Origin: Liolophura sinensis
Lineage: Eukaryota; Mollusca; Polyplacophora; Chitonida; Chitonidae
Length of the DNA stretch: 64,000 nucleotides
Direction of reading: 5' to 3'
Assembly: GCF_032854445.1 (NCBI RefSeq)
Contig: NC_088300.1
Location: 78,051,966 to 78,115,965, forward strand
Below are positions 25,058 through 35,225 of the stretch, piece after piece; position 1 is the first letter of the stretch; the number at the start of each line of letters is the position of its first letter. Made by a program: the position numbers and the translations under genes. The notes under the pieces were generated by a model. The model searched no databases. It was not told the DNA's origin and saw only the letters and a list, made by a program, of their open reading frames with translations.

Positions 25058-28000
25058 CTATGCAGAGGGTCCGAATATTTGTTGCTTTAACCTTGCAAAC
25101 ATTCCTACTCTTGGCTTAGGGCTCAAACCTTCTTGAAGTTCATGGTAAGTTGCTTCTCGTACTTTATCGTAAGTTAAACGACGTGGCGGCCTACGTTCCC
25201 TTGTCGCACGTTTAATGGGACTGGGTTTAGAACCATCTGACGACTGTTCAGATGCCTCGAGTTCTGTTTGTTTCATTTGAGCGCTATCAGATTCCAAATC
25301 AACAGGAGATATGTCTCCAGTCACTTCAGGTTCTGCTTCCGTTCGAGTGACATTGGCATGAGTATCCCTTTCACCTTGTTCATCAACATTTGCCTGTCTA
25401 TCAACGGGTACAAATTCTTCTGCATCTGGATTTAGACTGGAAGGTGACTCAACTTCCACGTGCTCCACTAGTCTTCGATAGTCAGTTGTTTTTCTGGGTG
25501 GTCGAAGGAGATTTTGAGAGATTTGGAACGTAATGTCGTTTTCAGATTCAGACTCATTATCTGCACTTGATCCACTGGCAAGCTGTATGGCCTGCTGACG
25601 AGTGCGTGGTCTGGGTTTCTTGATTTCAGGAGATGGGGCTTTTTCCTTCCGCAGACAACCAATAGGTAAAAGCATGTTTCTGTGGAGAGTCTTAACAGGA
25701 CCTTCACCGGATTCCGGTTGAAGTCTGTAAACAGGAGTGTCTTCATGAACTCTCTACTTGATTCTGTATACCCTGGAGCACCATATGTCGGCAGGCTTTT
25801 GTTTTCCCCTGAGTCTAACATTTCTAAGAAGTACTCGTTCGCCGACATGGAGATCATTTCCCCTGACTTTCCGGTCGTATCGATGTTTGTTGTTCGAGGC
25901 ACTCTTATCAGACTAGGAGTGATACCCGGGGATATTCCGAAAGCAAGATCCAGAGGAAGTCTAGCCTCTCTGCCGAACATCAACGAATAAGGAGAGAATC
26001 CCGTACTATCGTTTTCACAACAGTTGTAGGCATGGACAAGCGCTGCCACATGACTACTCCAACGCTCCTTTTTCTCTAATTCTAATGTTCCAAGCATATT
26101 CAGAAGGGTTTTGTTGAACCTCTCGAGTTGAGGATCTTCTTGAGGGTGGTAAGGGGCGTTGTGCGACTTTTGTTTATACCTAGAAGTCCTGGGAGTTCCT
26201 TAATGACTTCACTCTCAAAGTCTCTGCCTTGGTCTGAGTGCAGTCGCTCTGGCAGACCATAGTGAATGCAGAACTTTTCCCATAGAGTTACTGGAACAGC
26301 CCTAGCTGTCTGATTCTTTGTTGGTATCACCTGGTCTGTTATTACTAGGATGTTCAGGAAGTTTCCTCTATCAGGTTCTATTGACAAAAAGTCCTTACAT
26401 ACCAGTTCCATGGGTCTGCTGGTCTTAATGTTGACAAGTGGGGCAGCTCTTTTTGGAAGAGTTTTCCTTGTCACACACCTTGGACACTGCTTTATCCATT
26501 CCTCTACATCAGCTGACATTTTATGCCAATAGACCCGAGACCTAGCTAACTACAATGTCTTTTCCAATCCCAGATGCCCATTATCATCGTGAATGCCCTG
26601 CACAGCAATGTCTCTAAAAGCTGCGGGAAGCACGAGCTGCAAACATTTCTGTCCATTTTTCGTCTGTACCCGTCGGTAAAGAACTCCATTTTGAACACAA
26701 AATTTATCAAACTGTCGAAGAATTGTCTTCATGTCCGGTGAAAACTGAGACTCAGAGATAACTTTCTCACCATCCTGCACCATCTGTAGAACTTTCTGGA
26801 TGCAGGGGTCATCTTTCTGAAGACTCGTCACGACAGTTCCAGGGGTAACATAAGCACTTGGTATTGTTTCAGCAGAGGTAGCAAGGCATTGGACAATAGG
26901 ATTTCTTAGAACTGGGTCAGGAGTACTGATCTCCGCTAAAACTGCAAGGTCTGTTTCTTGAAGATGGTTCTCCACAATGGCATTGATAACTTCTTTGGGG
27001 TAGACTACATCAGAATTCTGGCGACATCGGTTAAGTCTGGTTTCAGTTTCCATGACACGATCATGTGTTGTATCCGGATCGCTTTCGTGTGGTCTTCTGG
27101 ACAAGGCGTCTGCGTCAGTGTTCGTTCGTCCGTCCTGGTTTGTAATATATGCTCAAGTTAAAATCCGCTAAGGCTGTTAACCATCTATGACCTGTGGCGT
27201 CTAACTTGGCTGAGGTTAATACATATGTAAGTGGGTTGTCATCAGTAAAAACTTTCATTTTCTTGGCCAAGTATAGATATCCACGAAACCGTTCAGTAAT
27301 GCTCCATTTAAGGGCAAGGAATTCCAGCTTGTGTGCTGGGTAGTTCTTCTCTGATCGAGTCAACCCTCGGCTGGCATGAGCAACCGGTCGGAGATTACCG
27401 TCGACCTCCTGGCATAAGACGCTACCAAGGCCATCTCTACTGGCGTAAACATGTACAACAAAAGGCTTGGTGACGTCAGCAAATGCTAACACAGGTGCTG
27501 TAACTAGGCGTTGTTTCAGGGTTTCGAATGCCATGTCACATTCATGTGACCACCGAACACCGAATGGTTCTTTGGAAAACTTCGGGGAACTGTTGCGAGC
27601 ACAGGACCCGTTTGTCTTCTTCTGAGTACATCCACCTGATGCAAGGGCTTTACTATACTGGAATAATTCTGTATAAACCGTCTATAATAACCACAGAAAC
27701 CAAGGAATGATCTCAACTCGGTTATATTTTTGGGTTTTGGCCATTTTCTAATTGCTTCAATCTTTGCAGGGTCCGTGTGTACTCCCTCCTTAGACACAAC
27801 ATGTCCAAGGTACTTGACAGAGGTACAGCAGAGCTGGCACTTTTCTGGGGACACTGTAATCCATAATCCACGAGCCTGTCCATGGCATGCATGAGCCTAG
27901 ATTCCATTTGTTCTCGACTTTTGGCGAAAACAATGAAATCGTCCATATAAACTAGCACTTCCCGCATGGTTATTCCTAACATACATTGCTCCATTAACCT

Positions 28001-28441
28001 TTGGAATGTCGCAGGAGCTCCTTTAATTCCTGGAGGCATCCTTTCAAACTCGTAAAACCCGAAGGGGCAGGTAAAAGCAGTCTTTGCCTTATCTTCTTCC
28101 TTCAGTCTAAACAGTCTATTACTTCTTGGACCAAGGGAACTGCGTGCTGATCCGGCACAGTGCGAGAATTTAATGTCCCGTAATCCACCCATAAACGTAA
28201 ATCCCTGTCCTTGTTGCACACAAGAACTATTGGGGATGCATACGGACTTCTCGATTCTTTAACCACTCCGTTGTCGAGTAGGTCTTGTAGATGGCGTCTC
28301 AAATCATCCAAGTCAGCCGGTGCCACACGTCTAGATCTCTCTCTAAATGGTCTATTATCCGAGAGTGTTATTTCGTGCTCAATCCTGTCGGTAAGTCCGA
28401 AATCATGTTCACCTCTGGAGAACACCTTAATCCTTTTTTAA
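25058..28441 (-). pseudogene. pol: Broken pol: reverse transcriptase, RNase H, integrase
   Basis: The minus strand reads the RT entry region (SPYASPIVLV, about 28230-28260), then MPPGIKGAPATFQRLM and the catalytic YMDD at 27938-27949. The thumb region follows (ELRSFLGFCGYYRRFI, near 27700), then RNase H (about 27540-27115) and integrase. Integrase has HDDNGH and CPRC for zinc binding, and the D, D and E catalytic positions in KDFLSIE, HSDQGRDFES and QLERFN (Glu codon 26122-26124). After it comes a GPVKTLHRN-type C-terminal segment (near 25685) and a basic/acidic tail ending at 25058. The sequence shifts frame between 28425 and 28219, near 27850, near 27540, near 27110, near 26157 and between 25990 and 25680. 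An in-frame TAG lies at 26550-26552. In RNase H the first catalytic Asp is replaced by Tyr (codon 27445-27447, VYASRDGLG). None of the fragments can give a full enzyme. Confidence 0.93.
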
Positions 28442-29214
28442 GCACTGACAACATCCTATTTTTCCATTCCGCAGATATCATTCCCTATTTCACAGGTAAG
28501 TTCCTTACCCATTCGTAATCAGTGGAGATTCGTAATCTCCACTCCCTATTGCACCAGACGCTTCTACTGAGTGATGTGTTGCTGATTCATTTGGGGTGTC
28601 GATGAACTGCTTGGGATCAAACGGCCTAATCCACTCTGGAACTGCTAGGTTAGCTACTACTCTGTTTGCTGGAATAGTGACTTCTTTCTCGCCGTTGTTG
28701 ACAAGCTCAACCTGTAATTAGGACCACCGTTTGCCTGGTGTCTCTGTGACATAGCCCACAACAGATACTCCTACTGGCAATCCACGTTTTGGGCTATCTA
28801 TGAATACTATCCTCTTGGAACACTTTTCTGTCTGGTTGTTACGATGACCTTTTTCGGTTTCTTGCTCGGGATTGTGATGGCCCGTTTTAGCCTAGCAGAA
28901 CCTATAGTTCCTTCACCGCTGATACATTCCTTAGCTTTCACTTCTCTGTAAGCCATTGCACATACAGGATTCACTTTTAACTTCTGAAGGTATTTCTGAC
29001 CGGCTATTCTCTTACACGCTTCGTAACAGTCTCTAAATACTCCAGAACTAGTTCCAACGATAAGTCTATCAGGTATGACAAGTGCAGTTGTTGGGAATGA
29101 CTCTTCAAGACCACAGAAAGATTTCTCAAACGCAAGGTCGATTGTAGTCCAGCCAAGGTAAGGAATCGTACAGTCACCACCATGCCAAAGCGTTAAGTCC
29201 TTCAGAGAGTTTAA
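28442..29214 (-). pseudogene. Decayed protease-RT linker of the LTR element
   Basis: No long frame remains, but short minus-strand stretches such as PTTALVIPDRLIVGTSSG (near 29080) and GEGTIGSARLKRAITI (near 28900) look like continuous former coding sequence between protease and reverse transcriptase. I infer that this was part of pol. Confidence 0.6.
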
Positions 29215-29345
29215 CAGTCTTGAAATGTTTTAAAGAAACTCTCTGTAACAATGTTGACCTGAGAATCACTATCCAATAAGCAAGTAGCTGGGTGCTTGTC
29301 AACGAAACAACTTGCGGATATCTGTTCACCAACAAGTCCCTTTGA
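29215..29345 (-). pseudogene. Retropepsin-like protease remnant of the LTR element
   Basis: A minus-strand frame reads TCLLDSDSQVNIVTESFF, with the active-site triad at 29265-29273. Aspartic retropepsins carry D-S/T-G here; this copy has D-S-D, a change expected to abolish function. The frame meets a stop about 20 codons later (TAA after KTFQDC). It lies between the zinc-knuckle remnant and the RT region, as Ty3-class elements require. Confidence 0.75.
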
Positions 29346-29499
29346 AATGTCTGTTCCGGGCATCATTGCGGATTCTGGCTGAGGTTGGCCTGGGGCTGAT
29401 CTGAGGACACCTGATTGCCCCGCCTCTGATGTCCTCCTCGGTTTCCGAGCTCGAAGATGTGACTGATCAGTTTCTTATTCACAGTAGCCAGGTCCGTCG

Positions 29500-30818
29500 G
29501 GTTTTTGCAGTCTCGACTCTAGTGTCCCCGGTTCCACAGTTAAAACAAAAAGTTATCTTACTATGCCCGCTGGAAGATCTCTGGGGTGGGTAGTACGGGT
29601 AGTTTACTACAGGTAAGATCTCCGGTTAAAATGATTGCCTAGGAATTTCTACATTCTTTAAATTACCTATGCTTGAGCGGAGTTGGTTGTTTTCCGCTTC
29701 TATTCTATCAATCCTCTCCTCCATTTTCTTTGTCCATGACTCAGTCTTGGATGGCTCAGTAGGTTCGGAGAAATAGGAAAACACACTGGCTTTCTTATTA
29801 CCTGTCTTGCCAAACTTCGAGCGGCTGGTTGATTTGTTTTCCAGTTCTCGCTTTTGTTTGCGGATCATGCTGAGCAGCTCAAAGTATGTCGGTGGGTTGG
29901 ACATTCTCTCCCTAAGGTGTACTTACAAGTAGCAGCTCGTCCAATAAAATCCCTTTTATGAACTGGCTCAATCTTGTCTTGTTCACATTCTCTGAGGAAA
30001 TGGCACCTTTGAGTATTGCCAGCATGGAGGCGTGTCAGAAACTGGGACGGAAGTTCACCTTCATTTTCGGACATTGCAGGGAATCGCATAAACAGCTCTT
30101 CAGACGATTCTGTGTTACCAAAAGCAAGTTCTAAGTCGTGTAGATAGTCTCTGGAGGTAGCTCCTGGTTTTTCAGTTTTCAAATCGTTGATAATGTGCAA
30201 GGCAGGGGTTCTGAGTGACTCCCGGAAACAGTTACATTCGTCCCACTGGATCCCTAGGTGTAGTATCCAGTTCTCATAGGATTCTTCGTCTTTCGGGGTT
30301 GGAGTACGTCCGGAGAAAAGTCGAAGTTTTCTGTAGTTGGCGGCCAGGGTACATCTTGTCAGAATCTATGGCAATTCTGTGCTCTCAGTTTCTCGTTGAT
30401 AGGAACTTCGAGCTCTTGGCGAACTGAATTTATCAGGTTATGATCCTTTTTCAGGGTCCTTAAGGGAGAACCTCTCCCTTGTTCCAAATTTCCTGCCAGT
30501 TTGCGTGGAAGTGTGTATGACATGAAGAACAACAAGCTCCCCTTCAATATCTAAATGAGCAGTATCATGTGGAAGTGTCCATTGGCACACAGTGTCCTTA
30601 TATATGGCCAGCAATAATGTCAGTTCCACGCCATCATCAAAAACTTCATTAGACCGGATAACTTCGCAAACACCTCTCACCTCTGATGCTAGTGCAGCAA
30701 ACAACTTCTTGGTTGATACACGTGTAAGATCACAAACAAAGAGAAATGTCCTATCATGCTCAATGTCCTCTTTCTTATACCAGTCCCGAGCATAACGCTG
30801 TAGTTCGCTAGTTGACAT
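29500..30818 (-). pseudogene. gag: Broken gag of the LTR element, PNMA-like capsid region
   Basis: The minus strand opens with an ATG at 30818, 145 bp inside the 5' LTR. It runs 126 codons as a globular N-terminal part beginning MSTSELQRYARDW and stops at 30438. A later segment (about 30330-29930) contains KLRLFSGRTPTPKDEE, SYENWILHL and RESLRTPALHII. This order resembles the PNMA/Ty3-type capsid N-lobe, where FSG, a Trp, and the SLR-GPAL motif occur in order. A coiled-coil-like stretch (KKMEERIDRIEAENNQL, near 29720) follows. At 29500-29550 the first half of a CCHC zinc knuckle is readable (CFNCG). Its His and last Cys fall in the neighbouring frame behind a 1-base shift, next to a TAG. At least two shifts and stops break the gene. 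Confidence 0.8.
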
Positions 30819-30941
30819 GATGCAAACACCTGATGGCCTTTCTTAGATTCAGATCTAACAAAAGAAATGTACATATATACAGTATGTCAAAACTTTAGCA
30901 GTATTACACAACACAAGGTATGTATCTAAACATTAGTAACT

Positions 30942-30960
30942 ATCCTGGCAAGCTCGCCAT
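30942..30960 (-). promoter_or_regulatory. Candidate tRNA primer-binding site of the LTR element
   Basis: Three bases inside the 5' LTR the minus strand reads TGGCGAGCTTGCCAGG. The leading TGG is the complement of a tRNA 3' CCA end. Position and the TGG start fit a primer-binding site. I could not identify the tRNA. Confidence 0.6.
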
Positions 30961-30962
30961 TT

Positions 30963-31436
30963 TGTAACCCAGGTTCGGATGAACTCTAGTTGATTTATAC
31001 AATCAAATAATTTCAGACGCAACTTAGTATGCTAGTGTTGGACAGTCAAGCTTTTAAATTCTGAACACGTCTGTAAGCAGGGACTAGGACCAATTTTACG
31101 GTCCCAGGCACACTCGCTGTAAAGATCATTTGGCATCAGATAAGAAAAAGACACAGTCCAAGCCAGAGTTCCGCTTCAGGTTAGGTTTAATTCTCACGCA
31201 TTCGTCTACCTAAAAAAAGCCATCAGTGAGCATCACTTTCATCACACAGCGATATACCACACGGTATTTACCGGGAAAGGTTCAGGAAGTTCGTCCTGCC
31301 GTCTGACATTAACAACCTCCGGCCATGATGTAAACAAACGTATGTCTGACGAAAAGGGCTTATTTTACCTCCAACCTGAAGAGCGCTGTGTGTATACTAA
31401 TGAACTCACGTGGTGTCGCTTTTCAACTGGGCTACA
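30963..31436 (-). repeat. 5' LTR (474 bp)
   Basis: Near-identical to 24553-25017, with an extra 9 bp near 30995. It would carry the element's promoter; I did not see an unambiguous TATA box. It is followed by the target duplication TACA at 31437-31440. Confidence 0.95.
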
Positions 31437-31920
31437 TACAGGTTCAACATGTATGTCAATTAAAGTAGAATCAAAGCTTATTCGGTGTGAATTGACCTCT
31501 GTACTTGTCTTAAGTGACCTTTCAACCACATAATCTTGTTTCAATTTGGTGATACTTGCTGTTTTGACCATGCTCAACATTTTACAGCTGATTTCAATGT
31601 TACAGGTTTTATTTCAAATAAATCCTTAATTAGCGCTAATTAGTCTTCGTCTTACTTGGCCTTTCCGCCTCAAATTTTTGTCTTAAGTTGCAGATTCATA
31701 ATTAGTGTGACTTTCCTTAAAATGTGGCATTGGTGTCAGCCTTATAGGCGCTAGGTCAAATAAAACTGAATTGGGGTAATTAGAAAGAGCCCAACCTCCG
31801 CCACCCACCACGGGCTGCACTTAAGGGTTTCTGTTGTCAGGTAGGCTACCTCTACCCATCCAAACTGCCAAAGCTTTCAAGTCAGATAAATCTCAGCCAG
31901 CTCTTGGACTATTAGTCTCA
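31437..31920. mobile_element. Foldback-family copy, right part, after the LTR insertion
   Basis: Collinear with about 330-750 of the window: TAAAGTAGAATCAAAG, CTTGTCTTAAGTGACC, TTAATTAGCGCTAATTAGTC, TTTTGTCTTAAGTTGCAGAT, GGTAATTAGAAAGAGCCCA and CAGCTCTTGGA recur in the same order. Unlike the first copy it retains AGGTCAAATAAAACTGAATT near 31758. The reverse complement of this stretch stands at the very start of the window. Confidence 0.75.
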
Positions 31921-33129
31921 TCACGCGTGTCATCCCGCGGAACTATTTAATCAGCATTCGTCAATAAGACGTTGGTTTGGTGTTGGTTAGAATCGTACTG
32001 TACGCATGAGTATAAATTAGTATTAGAGACAATGACTGAGACGGATTGTTTTTGTTTTCTGACTTTATTTCCTACCTCATCACCGTGACCCCAGTGACCA
32101 TGGCGTTGTTCAAGATTTCCGTACAAAATTTGCCATTGGTGGTAGTGATGTAAAGCGAAACGTGGAGAGCGACGTATGCGCTGTTAGGAGGATGTGAACA
32201 AACCTTTGCCTGCGTCGCACAGACCCCAGAGGTCAAGCTCGTCTTGTGGCATCGGTGTAAAGCATCAGTAATATAATAATAATCAGTAAGCCTATACGTA
32301 TAATTGGTGTATATGCATGAGAGTTTACATCTTGAACTTACTCATCTTAATTTGTTACATTCGTGTGCATCACTGAGTTATTGACACTTTTTCCTCTTTC
32401 TCCTCTTTCTGTTAAGGATTTCTTTTAAGTTTTTTTTTGTCTGAAACGCGGCGGACAAAGTTTGGTTCGTCTTGATCGCCTAAGGAAATATACTGTTTCT
32501 ATAAACCAACGTAGTTGTCAACAGCAGGCACCCATGTGTGGCAATTAGTAGGCCTAAATCGCCTGGAAGAGTCTAAGATTAGAAGAGAACACAGGAAGAA
32601 AAGTCTCTAGATTAACAATAATTATATCCTCGGGACAGAAGACCAAAAGCGTCTAACTCAGTCGAATTGTGTCTTATTAGAGACGAAGCGCATAAAACTC
32701 CACAGCTTCTGTAATGTAAACACAGAGGTTAGTCGCCTAATCTATTCTTAAGAGCTCTGACTTTCTGAATTTCTTTTTATACTACCCATGGCGGAGGGAA
32801 AACTTTCGATCAGTAAGGAGACTATAATCGTCTAACAATCTCTGCTTACTTTTCACTTTGTTCCAGTAAATGTGGCATATATATAAGCACAAAAACGTTT
32901 GCGACTTGAAGTTTCACAGACAAAAAGAAGTTACAGAGAAGAATCATTCGCCGGTATTTAATGTATTGCATTAGTCCAAATAAGGCCTGTATAGTTTGTA
33001 TCTTTGTCTTTTCTCTTTGGGTGGCACTAGGGAAATCTTGAAAAGAAATAAGAGATTAAAGAATAGATATAAGCAGCTACATTATATATGGGAACAACTG
33101 TCTGCACCTATATTAGGAGAAATATAACC
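31921..33129. other. No gene seen; unique DNA
   Basis: No recognisable exon or repeat. Moderate CpG content compared with the 47-60 kb part. Short frames only. Confidence 0.5.
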
Positions 33130-33525
33130 CCTTCTCAGGGACAGTGACATTGACCCAATGCACGGGATGCACCTTCCCAAGGACAGTGATATTGACCCAG
33201 TGTGCGGGATACAACTTCCGATACACCTTCCCACGGTCAGTGACACTGACCCAGTGTACGGGATAGACCTTCCGAAGGACAGCGACATTGGTTCTCACGC
33301 ACGAATAAAAACCTTCCCAAGAATAGTGACATTGACCCCATGCACGGAATACGCCTCCCTAAGGATTTAACATTGACCCCAGTTTAAGCACGTAATTTGC
33401 CTTTCCAAGGACAGTGACATTGACCTCATCCATGCACGGAATACGCCGTACAAGGACTCACATTCATCTGCTTCGTTCTGCTCACATTCGTTCATCAGAA
33501 TACATCTTTCCAAGGACAGTGACAT
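33130..33525. repeat. About 42-bp minisatellite, diverged, about 8 copies
   Basis: Units follow the pattern GGACAGTGACATTGACCCA, then TGCACGGGATACACCTTCC, then CAA. Length and sequence vary towards the right, where units become TTTCCAAGGACAGTGACAT. Confidence 0.8.
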
Positions 33526-34062
33526 CGCTCATCTATGGTCTGTTTATCGTGTTTCCGTTTTGGTCACACTCATCGTCCGTCAGTTTTGTTGTGTTTCCGT
33601 TCTGGTCACATTCATCGTTTGTCAAGGTTGCCGTATTTCCGTTCTGGTCATATTCATCGTCCGTCCGTGTTATCGTGTTTCCGTTTTGGTCACAGTCATC
33701 GTCCGTCAGTGGTGTCGTGTTTCGAACGCAGCCAAATTCATCGTCTGTCGGTGTTATCGTTTTTCCGTTCTGCATGGTCATATTAATCGTCTGTCAGTGC
33801 TATCGTGTTTCCATTCGGTCATATCCATCGTCTGTCAATGTCATCGGATTTCCGCGTTGGTCACATTTATCGTCTATCAGTGTTATCATGCTGATCATAT
33901 TCATCGTCCGTCAATAATACCATGTTTCCGTTCTGGTCATATTCATCGTTTGTCAGTGTTATCGTGTTTCCGTTCTGGTCATATCCATCGTCTGTCAGTA
34001 TCATCGTGTTTCCGTTCTGGTCATATTCATCGTCTGTCAGTGTTATCGTGTTTCGGTGCACT
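33526..34062. repeat. 42-bp minisatellite, about 12 copies
   Basis: The unit is TCATCGTCTGTCAGTGTTAT followed by CGTGTTTCCGTTCTGGTCAT and AT. Forty-two is divisible by three, so all plus frames and some minus frames stay open (up to 174 codons), which explains the overlapping repetitive frames here. Several units are shortened (near 33780 and 33895). Confidence 0.9.
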
Positions 34063-34109
34063 TGCTGAGTGCATGATATTATAGAAGCCGGTTAAGGCCA
34101 ACTTGTTAC

Positions 34110-34350
34110 TATTGTTCCAAAACTCGACGATGGAGTCAAGCGATGGCACGATAGTACAAAACGATGGGACGATAGTACAAAGGGATGGCAAGATAGTACA
34201 AAGCGATGACTCCACAGTACGAAGTGATGCCACAATAGCGAAAAATCGATGGAAGTATATGTGGAAGGAAGAGATGACACAATACCGCGAAGCCATAAAA
34301 CGATTGTAAGAAGCGATGACACGATACTGTTAAGCGATGGCACAACACTG
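34110..34350. repeat. 21-bp minisatellite, diverged, about 10 copies
   Basis: Units read GCGATGGCACGATAGTACAA with frequent changes. The left copies (34138-34205) are the most regular; the right part decays into GCGATGACACGATACTGTTA-type units. Confidence 0.75.
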
Positions 34351-34614
34351 TAAAAAGATTAGCACTACCTTTCCATTGTTTCGCAATATCGCGCCATGGC
34401 TTTCTTCCATTGTCTGGTGATGGAACCATAGTACAGTGATGACCATACAACATGAAAATTTTCACACCACAGGAGACGACTAAAGTTGCGAACAGACTGA
34501 GTAACTGAACAACTATCAAAGTTGCGGAAACTCATGCACAACAATTATAAAAGTTAAAAGAGAAGACATCACTAAACCAAATATGTATATGCATCTATAA
34601 AGGATTCCACTTAC

Positions 34615-34699
34615 CTTTTTTGTGTTGATGCATAACCGCGATAGCGCAGTTCAACGCCAGTAAAATCGCGCACGTTGAGAAAATGATAGGCACTGCCAT
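34615..34699 (-). CDS. Candidate first coding exon with signal peptide (partial gene)
   Basis: On the minus strand an ATG at 34699 in a strong initiation context (A at -3, G at +4) opens 28 codons plus one base. They end at AAAAAG followed by GTAAGT at 34614-34609, a consensus splice donor. The peptide begins MAVPIIF and has a hydrophobic core (STCAILLALNCAIA) with a plausible signal-peptidase site after CAIA. It then continues MHQHKK. This is the layout of the first exon of a secreted or membrane protein. The rest of the gene would lie at lower coordinates, where 33130-34350 is minisatellite. I could not find the second exon, and no protein family is suggested. It may be chance; the exon-donor-signal-peptide combination is the only support. 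Confidence 0.3.
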
Positions 34700-35004
34700 G
34701 ATACAAATATTAACCAGTTTGAAGCTTAGAACCACCTTACCTAGCTATATGAACGTAGGGGTACAAGTGACACGACATCGTGCTTACGGTTTCTCCAGCG
34801 TGGTGTATCCCATGGCCATGATGTGTCACCAATCACGCCAAGACAAAACGGTTATCGCCGTTTAGGTCTATTTCCACACCTCTTACGAAACAAATAAGGT
34901 TACACTTTGTGTTGTGTTCTCTTTAAAAAAACGTTCTTTCTAATCCATGCATAAAAATCAGGACAGAATTTATGATATAACAACAGTTACAAAGTGACAG
35001 GGCG

Positions 35005-35225
35005 AATGCATGCCGCCAAAGTGTTGCACCACTGAAATATCATATCGAAGACATCAGCCACAACACCTCACTCAGTCACATTATACTGTGACCAACCAGT
35101 CATGTTTCCTTGCTCTAACCTCTCAGTGCTGAGCGCCAAATGAGGCAGCAACAAGTACCATTTTTAAAGTTTTTAGGATGACCCGACTTTGAGGCGGGCG
35201 CTTTAACCATTAGACCAGCGAAGCG
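35005..35225 (-). mobile_element. tRNA-derived SINE (family C), lacking box B
   Basis: The minus strand starts with a tRNA-like head (CTGGTCTAATGGTTAAAGCG, then CCCGCCTCAAAGTCGGG). It continues with a body containing ATGGTACTTGTTGCTGCCTC, ATTTGGCGCTCAGCA and GACTGGTTGGTCACAGTAT, then AATGTGACTGAGTGAGGTG. I recognise this body from dispersed repeats in bivalve genomes (from memory). The segment between head and body appears shortened, so the internal promoter box B is not visible. Confidence 0.7.

Larger units (their letters stand above)
24553..31436 (-). mobile_element. Ty3/mdg4-class LTR retrotransposon, full length but defective
   Basis: The element is 6.9 kb. It is bounded by two LTRs beginning TGTAACCC and ending GGGCTACA on the plus strand, and flanked by the 4-bp direct repeat TACA (24549-24552 and 31437-31440). 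All coding matches lie on the minus strand in the order gag, protease, reverse transcriptase, RNase H, integrase, which is the Ty3 order. Integrase is followed by a charged C-terminal tail and no envelope-like frame. A polypurine tract and a candidate primer-binding site sit where they should. Reading frame is lost at least six times in pol and at least twice in gag, and two catalytic sites are altered. The copy is not autonomous. Confidence 0.95.

Noticed and set aside
25058-25675. Envelope-like third gene in the LTR element
   Set aside because: The frame follows directly on the integrase C-terminal segment and is a charged tail ending in a basic Arg/Pro-rich stretch; no signal peptide, membrane segment or separate start.
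25682-25990. Plus-strand 102-codon frame
   Set aside because: Antisense shadow of the retrotransposon integrase region.
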